Assembly (NCBI GenBank): GCA_028869255.1
Contig: CP110972.1
Span: 4,097,001 to 4,161,000, forward strand
Source: Pseudomonas poae
GTDB taxonomy: Bacteria > Pseudomonadota > Gammaproteobacteria > Pseudomonadales > Pseudomonadaceae
Direction: 5' to 3'
Length of the DNA stretch: 64,000 bases
The position numbers and the translations under genes were made by a program. Shown piece after piece: positions 58,368-64,000 of the stretch; position 1 is the first letter of the stretch; every line of letters begins with the position of its first letter. Under the pieces are notes generated by a model that did not search any database, was not told the DNA's origin, and was given only the letters and a program-made list of their open reading frames with translations.

Positions 58368-59483
58368 TCAGCCCAGGTTGTCCTGAATCACGCCCAATAC
58401 TTTGCGTGCTGTTTCAGCTGGCGCAACGGTATTGATATTCTTCTCGACGGTGACTTGCACGCTTTCGCCAACCTTGCTCAAACGAACCTGATAACGCTCG
58501 GCGCGGGTCTCGATTTCTTCCTTGGTCGGCTTGCTGCCGAACAACTTGCCGAAGAAACCTGGCTCTTCATCTTTGCGCTCGGCTTTTTCAGCCACGTTGA
58601 TGTAGTACAGGCCCAGGCTGCGGTTGATGTCTTCAACTCGCCAAGGGCCTTGCTCCAACGCACGACCGACGCTGGCCCAGGCACGGTCCAGGTCTTCACC
58701 CAGGTTGAGTACCACGTTGCCGCTGCCATCTTCGGTGAGGCTGACGCGGCTCGGGGTGTCGTAATCACGTGCGGCGAGCAGGGAAACCGAACCGCCCTTC
58801 TCGGAGATACGGCTCATGCTGGCCAGCATCTCGTCGACCAGTGCCGAGTCGACACCGGTGTTGACCGAGCGGTTGGTGAAATCAACGTTGGCGGTGCTGC
58901 CGGCAGGACGCTCGGCGCTGACCACGTAGACTTCACTGGTATTACGTTGCACGCCAGGCTCGATGCGCACACGCACACGGGCTTCGCTGTCAGCGGCGAC
59001 ACCACCGGCCTGCAGGCGCTTGGCCATGGTGGCGGACAGCTCGCTGCCCTGCTGCCATGCGGTGGTAAATTCACCGGTCTGCGGGCGCTGTTCGTCGATG
59101 CGGAAACCGTTGTCCTGGAAGAACTGCACGGCCACCGGCCAGACTTCGGCAGGTGGGCGCTGAGCCACGATCCAGCGCGAATCACCACTCTTCTGCAGGC
59201 TGTAGTCGCTGGCGTCCGCCACGGCCGAGATCGGCTGCGGACGTGGCACCACGTACTCACCTTTGGTGGTGTCGTCGGCGACGTTGCGTGGAATCGGCAG
59301 CAACGGGTCAAGGCGCTTGGCGACGTTGACGCCCGGCGGCAATTCCATCGGTTTGGTAGGTTGCGCTTCCAGGTAATCGCTGCCGCGGTCACGGAAGTAG
59401 CCTTCCGGCCCCCAGATCCAACCGCAGCCACTGGTGCTGGAGATAATCAAGGCAAGTGCGGAAAGTCCGGCCAATCGCTTCAT
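58368..59483 (-). CDS. bamC: Outer-membrane assembly lipoprotein BamC
   Basis: The 371-residue protein begins MKRLAGLSALALIISSTSGC; the Cys follows a lipobox-like sequence and would be lipidated. GPEGYFRDRGSDYLEAQPTK is the conserved unstructured N-terminal region that binds BamD, followed by two helix-grip domains (about 100-215 and 220-345). It is part of the Bam complex inserting beta-barrel proteins. It lies 17 bp after dapA, as in many gammaproteobacteria. Confidence 0.93.
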   Translation of the reverse strand: MKRLAGLSALALIISSTSGCGWIWGPEGYFRDRGSDYLEAQPTKPMELPPGVNVAKRLDPLLPIPRNVADDTTKGEYVVPRPQPISAVADASDYSLQKSGDSRWIVAQRPPAEVWPVAVQFFQDNGFRIDEQRPQTGEFTTAWQQGSELSATMAKRLQAGGVAADSEARVRVRIEPGVQRNTSEVYVVSAERPAGSTANVDFTNRSVNTGVDSALVDEMLASMSRISEKGGSVSLLAARDYDTPSRVSLTEDGSGNVVLNLGEDLDRAWASVGRALEQGPWRVEDINRSLGLYYINVAEKAERKDEEPGFFGKLFGSKPTKEEIETRAERYQVRLSKVGESVQVTVEKNINTVAPAETARKVLGVIQDNLG

Positions 59484-59500
59484 GCGTAGTGCTTCCTCAA

Positions 59501-60379
59501 TTAAACCAGGACGCCGGACTGGCGCAGGGCCTGTCGCAGCGGTTCGTGACAGGCTTCGCTGAGGCGGGTGAGCGGCAGACGGATACCGTCCGGCATCAGG
59601 CCCATCTCAAACAGCGCCCATTTCACGGGGATAGGGTTGGATTCGATAAACAGTGTCTTGTTGAGCGGCATCAGCTTCTCGTGGATCGCACGGGCAGTCA
59701 CGGCGTCGCCGGCGATGGCGGCGGCGCACATGTCGCTCATGGCACGCGGAGCCACGTTGGCGGTCACCGAGATATTGCCCTTGCCGCCCAGCAGGATCAG
59801 CTCGACAGCCGTGGCGTCGTCACCGGAATACAGCAGGAAGTCACTGCTCACACCGGCCAGGATGTCCTTGGCGCGCTGCAGGTCGCCGGTGGCTTCCTTG
59901 ATGCCGATGATGTTCGGCACGGTGGACAGGCGGATCACGGTCTCGGCCTTCATGTCGCAGGCAGTGCGGCCCGGGACGTTATAGAGGATCTGCGGGATAT
60001 CCACGGCTTCGGCAATGGTGCGGAAATGCTGGTACAGGCCTTCCTGGGTCGGCTTGTTGTAGTACGGGGTCACCAGCAGGCAAGCATCGGCGCCGGCCTT
60101 CTTGGCGTTTTTGGTCAGCTCGATCGCTTCACGCGTCGAGTTGGCGCCCGTACCGGCGATCACGGCAATGCGACCCGCGACACGCTTGACCACGAATTCG
60201 ATCACCTGGATGTGTTCTTCCACATCGAGGGTGGCCGATTCACCGGTGGTGCCGACCGCCACGATGGCGTTGGTGCCTTCTTGCAGGTGGAAGTCCACCA
60301 GTTTGCCAAGGCTGTCCCAGTCGAGATGACCTTGTGCATCCATGGGTGTGACCAGTGCCACCATACTGCCCGCAATCAT
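59501..60379 (-). CDS. dapA: 4-Hydroxy-tetrahydrodipicolinate synthase
   Basis: The 292-residue TIM-barrel aldolase condenses pyruvate and aspartate semialdehyde in lysine and diaminopimelate synthesis. MIAGSMVALVTPMDAQGHLD is the standard start; VGTTGESATL, LVTPYYNKPTQEGLYQHF (Tyr of the catalytic triad), YNVPGRTACDM and the Schiff-base Lys in NIIGIKEATGD are all present. The frame continues upstream, but 60379 matches the family. It is the first gene of the operon, divergent from gcvR. Confidence 0.97.
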   Translation of the reverse strand: MIAGSMVALVTPMDAQGHLDWDSLGKLVDFHLQEGTNAIVAVGTTGESATLDVEEHIQVIEFVVKRVAGRIAVIAGTGANSTREAIELTKNAKKAGADACLLVTPYYNKPTQEGLYQHFRTIAEAVDIPQILYNVPGRTACDMKAETVIRLSTVPNIIGIKEATGDLQRAKDILAGVSSDFLLYSGDDATAVELILLGGKGNISVTANVAPRAMSDMCAAAIAGDAVTARAIHEKLMPLNKTLFIESNPIPVKWALFEMGLMPDGIRLPLTRLSEACHEPLRQALRQSGVLV

Positions 60380-60652
60380 GCAACCGCTCCTGCCGGAAAA
60401 AGAGAGCCGTAATGGTACTGGCGCCAAGATGCTTGTACAAGCGAAGTACCGCCTGACGATGCGTTCTGGGCCAACTAAACGACGGGCAATGCCATCATTG
60501 GGCCAAAGCACGGGTTGCAACAGGGTGAAATCAAGCCGTTCACGTAATGAAAACGCCACCTCCTATCCCTTGGCGGCGCTTTTCGCTACCCTTCATCCTT
60601 TGATCGATACAGCCCTCACCGTATCGACCGCTCATCGTTTTAGGAAGGCTGC

Positions 60653-61213
60653 ATGTCCACCCCCACAGTTCGCGAACAATTCCTTGTTATCAGTGCCCTC
60701 GGCGCCAACCCCATGGAGCTGACCAACGTCCTGTGCCGCGCCAGCCATGAAAACCGCTGCGCCGTCGTGACTTCCCGCCTGACCCGTCATGGCGAGTGCA
60801 GCGCGCTGGTGCTGCAGATTTCCGGCACCTGGGACGCCCTGGCGCGCCTGGAAACCGGCCTGCCGGGCCTGGCCAAGAAGCATGACTTCACGGTCAACGT
60901 GGTGCGCAGCGCCGCCCTGGAAAACCGCCCACAGGCCCTGCCCTATGTGGCGTATGTCAGCTCGGCCTATCGCTCGGACATCGTCAATGAGCTGTGCCAG
61001 TTCTTTATCGACCATAACGTCGAACTGGAGAACCTGACCTGCGACACCTACCAGGCCCCGCAAACCGGCGGCACCATGCTCAACGCCACGTTTACCGTGA
61101 CCTTGCCGGCCGGCGTGCAGATCAGTTGGCTGCGTGACCAGTTCCTGGACTTTGCCGATGCCTTGAACCTCGACGCATTGATCGAACCTTGGCGCCCACA
61201 GAACCCAATGTAA
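60653..61213 (+). CDS. gcvR: GcvR-type glycine cleavage regulator (two ACT domains)
   Basis: The 186-residue protein has two tandem ACT domains. The first begins REQFLVISALGANPMELTNV and the second PYVAYVSSAYRSDIVNELCQ, with the conserved DHNVELENLTCDTYQAP loop. E. coli GcvR binds GcvA in the presence of glycine context signals and represses the gcv operon; it does not bind DNA itself. It precedes bcp by 10 bp, and the two form an operon as in P. aeruginosa. Confidence 0.88.
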   Translation: MSTPTVREQFLVISALGANPMELTNVLCRASHENRCAVVTSRLTRHGECSALVLQISGTWDALARLETGLPGLAKKHDFTVNVVRSAALENRPQALPYVAYVSSAYRSDIVNELCQFFIDHNVELENLTCDTYQAPQTGGTMLNATFTVTLPAGVQISWLRDQFLDFADALNLDALIEPWRPQNPM

Positions 61214-61223
61214 GGAAGTTTTC

Positions 61224-61697
61224 ATGGCTGTAGTCATCGACACACCGGTAGCCGACTTCGAAGCCCAGGCCACCAGCGGGCAAACCTTCAGCCTCGCTGG
61301 GCTCAAAGGCAAGCAAGTGGTGATTTACTTCTATCCGAAGGACAGCACCCCGGGCTGCACCACCGAAGGCCAGGGCTTTCGCGACCAGTACGCGGCATTC
61401 AAGGCCGCCAATACCGAAGTATTCGGCGTGTCGCGCGATAGCGTGAAGTCCCACGAGAACTTCAAGGGCAAGCAGCAATTCCCCTTCGAACTGATCAGTG
61501 ACAAGGACGAGGCGGTCTGCCAGCTGTTTGATGTGATCAAGCTGAAGAAGCTGTACGGCAAGGAATACCTGGGCGTGGATCGCAGCACCTTCCTGATCGA
61601 TAGCCAGGGTGTGCTGCGTCAGGAATGGCGCGGCGTGAAAGTGCCGGGGCATGTGGACGCTGTTCTAGCGGCGGCGCAGGCGTTGAACAAGGCTTGA
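61224..61697 (+). CDS. bcp: Thioredoxin-dependent peroxiredoxin (Bcp/PrxQ)
   Basis: The 157-residue thiol peroxidase has the peroxidatic Cys in YFYPKDSTPGCTTEGQGFRD. The resolving Cys five residues later in many PrxQ proteins is absent (TTEGQ), so it would work as a one-Cys or alternatively resolved type; a second Cys occurs in EAVCQLF. It ends in the usual RSTFLIDSQGVLRQEW segment. GGAAG precedes the ATG. It detoxifies H2O2 and organic hydroperoxides in the cytoplasm. Confidence 0.93.
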   Translation: MAVVIDTPVADFEAQATSGQTFSLAGLKGKQVVIYFYPKDSTPGCTTEGQGFRDQYAAFKAANTEVFGVSRDSVKSHENFKGKQQFPFELISDKDEAVCQLFDVIKLKKLYGKEYLGVDRSTFLIDSQGVLRQEWRGVKVPGHVDAVLAAAQALNKA

Positions 61698-61717
61698 AGT
61701 CTGCGGCGACCGTTTGA

Positions 61718-61796
61718 TCGCCATCGCCGGCAAGCCAGCCCCTACATTTGTGTCGCATTTGCCTGTAGGAGCCGGCTTGCCGGGGATGGCGCCGCC
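61718..61796. repeat. REP doublet
   Basis: TCGCCATCGCCGGCAAGCCA and GCCGGCTTGCCGGGGATGGC face each other between the converging bcp and perM genes. This CCGGCAAGCC variant differs from the other REP subtypes in the window. Confidence 0.8.
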
Positions 61797-61800
61797 ACGC

Positions 61801-62874
61801 TCAAAGCAATGGCGCCACTACCGGCTCTTGCCGTGGCCACGCATCCAGCACCGCCTTGAACAGCGTCGCCAGGGGGATCGCAAAGAACACGCCCCAGAAT
61901 CCCCACAGCCCACCAAACAACAGCACCGCGCAGATGATCGCCACCGGGTGCAGGTTGACCGCCTCCGAAAACAGCAACGGCACCAACACATTGCCATCCA
62001 GGGTCTGGATAATCCCGTACACCGCCATCAAGTAGATGAACTGGTCGCTCCAGCCCCACTGAAACAGCGCGATCAGCATCACCGGCACCGTTACCACCAC
62101 GGCGCCGACATACGGCACCACCACCGAAATGCCCACCAGCAATGCCAGCAATGCCGCGTAGTTCAGGTCCAGAGCTATAAAGGCGATGTAGGTAACACCC
62201 CCGCAGATAATGATCTCGATGACCTTGCCACGGATGTAGTTGGCGATCTGTCGGTTCATCTCTTCGGCCACCCGCGTAATCAGCGCCCGTTCGCGTGGCA
62301 GGTAGCCACGCACCCAACGGCCGATCATGGCGCGGTCCTTAAGGAAGAAAAACACCAGAATCGGTACCAGCACCAGGTAGATCATGATGTTGACCAGCAG
62401 CGGCAGGCTGGACAGGGAAAACGTCAGCGCCCATTGCCCGAATTTTCCGATCTCGCCGCGTGCCGCTTCGATGGCTTGCAACACTTGCTCATCCGAGACC
62501 AGGTGCGGGTAGCGCTCCGGCAACAACAGCAATAGCGACTGCCATTTGGCGAGCATGCCCGGCAACTCGTTGAACAGGGTGATCAATTGATGCCACAACA
62601 AGGGCAGGACCACCACGATAAACACTACCAATACGCCCATGAACAAGGCGAACACCAAGCCCACCGCCAGCCCGCCCGGCAAGCGCAAACGCTCCAGGGT
62701 AGTGACCAGGCCTTGCATCAGGTAAGCCAGCACCATCCCCGCCAATACCGGCGCCAACATACCGCCCAAGGTGAGCACGGCCGTAAAGGCCAGAAACAGC
62801 AGGACCGCCAGCACCACGGCTTCTTCATCGGAGAAGTAACGCTGGATCCAGTCTCGTAACACTTTGAACATCAA
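61801..62874 (-). CDS. perM: AI-2E family transporter (PerM-like)
   Basis: The 357-residue protein has about eight membrane segments, including VVLAVLLFLAFTAVLTLGGM, GLVFALFMGVLVVFIVVVLP and GLWGFWGVFFAIPLATLFKA. PVLAGMVLAYLMQGLV and GISVVVPYVGAVVVTVPVML are family motifs. The family is named for AI-2 exporter TqsA, but many members, including PerM, are permeases or antiporters of uncertain substrate. It is downstream of the TusA-like gene on the same strand. Confidence 0.87.
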   Translation of the reverse strand: MMFKVLRDWIQRYFSDEEAVVLAVLLFLAFTAVLTLGGMLAPVLAGMVLAYLMQGLVTTLERLRLPGGLAVGLVFALFMGVLVVFIVVVLPLLWHQLITLFNELPGMLAKWQSLLLLLPERYPHLVSDEQVLQAIEAARGEIGKFGQWALTFSLSSLPLLVNIMIYLVLVPILVFFFLKDRAMIGRWVRGYLPRERALITRVAEEMNRQIANYIRGKVIEIIICGGVTYIAFIALDLNYAALLALLVGISVVVPYVGAVVVTVPVMLIALFQWGWSDQFIYLMAVYGIIQTLDGNVLVPLLFSEAVNLHPVAIICAVLLFGGLWGFWGVFFAIPLATLFKAVLDAWPRQEPVVAPLL

Positions 62875-62902
62875 TCAACCTCGGGTGGTGGGGGCGAACG
62901 GT

Positions 62903-63142
62903 TCAGGCCTTGCGCAACCAGTAACGGTACACACCGGCGGCGTCTTCTTCATGCAACAGGGTATGCCCCGCCAACTTGGCAAACGTGCGAAAGTCACGCT
63001 GGGAGCCCGCGTCAGTGGCGATCACCTTGAGCACTGCGCCACTGGCCAATCGATTGAGTTCCAGCTTGGCCTTGAGCAAGGGCAACGGGCAATTGAGGCC
63101 GCTGGCATCGAGTTCGGCATCAAAGGCTACAGCGTCGGTCAT
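62903..63142 (-). CDS. TusA-family sulfur carrier protein
   Basis: The 79-residue protein has the invariant Cys in ASGLNCPLPLLKAKLELNRL (CPxP motif), which carries a persulfide in the family, and a compact SirA/TusA fold (VLKVIATDAGSQRDFRTFAK). In P. aeruginosa the syntenic gene PA1006 is a TusA-like protein linked to molybdenum cofactor use and nitrate respiration, which is the better functional guide than E. coli TusA. It is divergent from bepA with about 95 bp between starts. Confidence 0.88.
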   Translation of the reverse strand: MTDAVAFDAELDASGLNCPLPLLKAKLELNRLASGAVLKVIATDAGSQRDFRTFAKLAGHTLLHEEDAAGVYRYWLRKA

Positions 63143-63237
63143 GGTTTTACTCCAGGCACGCGTTCGGGTTGCTTAGAATATCTGGTCCGAAGCTCAGTGT
63201 CCGGCTACAGTAAGCTCTTTGTCGAAAGGCTCTGTGC

Positions 63238-64000
63238 ATGACTTTTTTGCGCCCTACCCTGCTGACGCTGGCTTGCCTGCTGGCCTCCCCAGGCTTCGCT
63301 GACGACCTGCCGTCACTTGGCGACGCCAGTTCTGCCATTGTCTCGCCACAACAGGAATACCAGCTGGGCCGTGCATGGCTGGCCTACCTGCGCGGCCAGG
63401 TCTCGCAGCTCAACGACCCACAGCTCAAGGATTATGTCGAAACCAGCGTGTACAAGCTGGTAGAGACCAGCCAAGTCAATGACCGGCGCCTGGAATTCAT
63501 CCTGATTAACAGCCCGCAACTGAACGCTTTCGCCGCGCCCGGCGGCATCGTAGGGGTGAACGGCGGCCTCTTCCTCAATGCCCAGACTGAAGGCGAATAC
63601 GCCTCGGTACTCGCGCACGAATTGGCGCACTTGTCTCAACGCCACTTCGCCCGTGGCGTTGAAGCGCAACAGCGCATGCAGATCCCGATGATGGCCGCAC
63701 TGCTTGGCGGCATTATTGCCGCCGCTGCCGGCGCAGGTGATGCCGGTATTGCCGCGATTGCCGGCACCCAGGCTGCGGCGATCCAGGAACAACGGCGTTT
63801 CTCGCGCCAGAATGAACAAGAGGCGGACCGCATCGGCATCCTCAATCTGGAAAAAGCCGGCTACGATCCGCGCTCCATGCCAACGATGTTCGAACGCCTG
63901 ATGCGCCAGTACCGCTTCGACGCCAAGCCGCCGGAATTCCTGCTGACGCACCCGGTTACCGAATCGCGGATCGCCGACACCCGCAACCGCGCCGAGCAAG
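63238..64000 (+). CDS. bepA: M48 metalloprotease/chaperone BepA (3' end outside window)
   Basis: The first 254 codons are visible, with no stop before the window edge. MTFLRPTLLTLACLLASPGF is a signal peptide. The protease core has VLAHELAHLSQRHF (HExxH with His127 and His131) and NEQEADRIGILNL, supplying the third zinc ligand, followed by RLMRQYRFDAKPPEFLLTHP. The missing C-terminus should hold TPR repeats. BepA degrades or helps assemble outer-membrane proteins such as LptD in the periplasm. The gene position matches the P. aeruginosa order. Confidence 0.9.
   Translation, partial: MTFLRPTLLTLACLLASPGFADDLPSLGDASSAIVSPQQEYQLGRAWLAYLRGQVSQLNDPQLKDYVETSVYKLVETSQVNDRRLEFILINSPQLNAFAAPGGIVGVNGGLFLNAQTEGEYASVLAHELAHLSQRHFARGVEAQQRMQIPMMAALLGGIIAAAAGAGDAGIAAIAGTQAAAIQEQRRFSRQNEQEADRIGILNLEKAGYDPRSMPTMFERLMRQYRFDAKPPEFLLTHPVTESRIADTRNRAEQ

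Overview
The window is a high-GC chromosomal segment with dense, short-spaced genes, REP/REPIN repeats (GTGGGAG...GCTTGCC type) between many of them, and gene content and order typical of Pseudomonas. Examples are ptrB, ycgL-rnd, pobA/pobR, and the block dapA-bamC-MBL hydrolase-purC-tRNA-Ser facing gcvR-bcp, with perM, a TusA-like gene and bepA. The REP type, the HrpL-type promoter and the aromatic and amine catabolic genes suggest the P. fluorescens group. No phage, plasmid or CRISPR was seen.

Layout. 1-11.3 kb: housekeeping and conserved hypothetical genes (DUF2937, YafJ-type amidotransferase, oligopeptidase B, cNMP-binding protein, PABS-fold methyltransferase-like protein, ParB/Srx-like secreted protein, YajD HNH nuclease, TrmH-family methyltransferase, YcgN, nitroreductase). 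An 850-bp nested inverted repeat lies at 5.4-6.3 kb. 11.4-14.7 kb: a large gene with a HrpL-type promoter and a C-terminal kinase-like domain, probably a type III effector, broken by three frameshifts. 14.8-18 kb: 2-hydroxyacid dehydrogenase, ycgL-rnd and a methyltransferase. 18.3-21.7 kb: glutamine synthetase-like gene, PheC-like binding protein and tandem-Cache protein. 21.8-29.5 kb: DHA2 efflux pump, pobA/pobR, LysR regulators, MBL hydrolase and NAD(P)-binding protein. 29.6-36.6 kb: aruI plus aldehyde dehydrogenase, CynX-type transporter, LysR regulators and a CHMI-like tautomerase. 36.7-43.1 kb: a catabolic cluster (two MFS transporters, SMP-30 lactonase, BKACE, SDR, GntR). 43.4-46.4 kb: a carboxylate symporter overlapped by a ModA-like binding protein, with a LysR gene. 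46.6-52 kb: a six-gene stressosome-type operon (RsbR, RsbS, RsbT, PP2C phosphatase, histidine kinase, hybrid kinase). 52-56.6 kb: beta-propeller protein, chemoreceptor, small proteins and a RelBE toxin-antitoxin pair. 56.7-64 kb: tRNA-Ser(CGA) and the dapA/purC/gcvR core region.

Quality caveat. At least eight single- or double-base frameshifts lie between 6 and 39 kb. They hit conserved genes such as rnd, mostly in short homopolymers, so part of this sequence probably carries indel errors. Two artefacts follow: an apparent double-length MFS reading frame, and several split genes. Frameshifted genes are described here as whole units.

The two most interesting items are the stressosome operon, which has no adjacent sigma factor and instead leads into two-component kinases, and the HrpL-type promoter in front of a kinase-like effector candidate.
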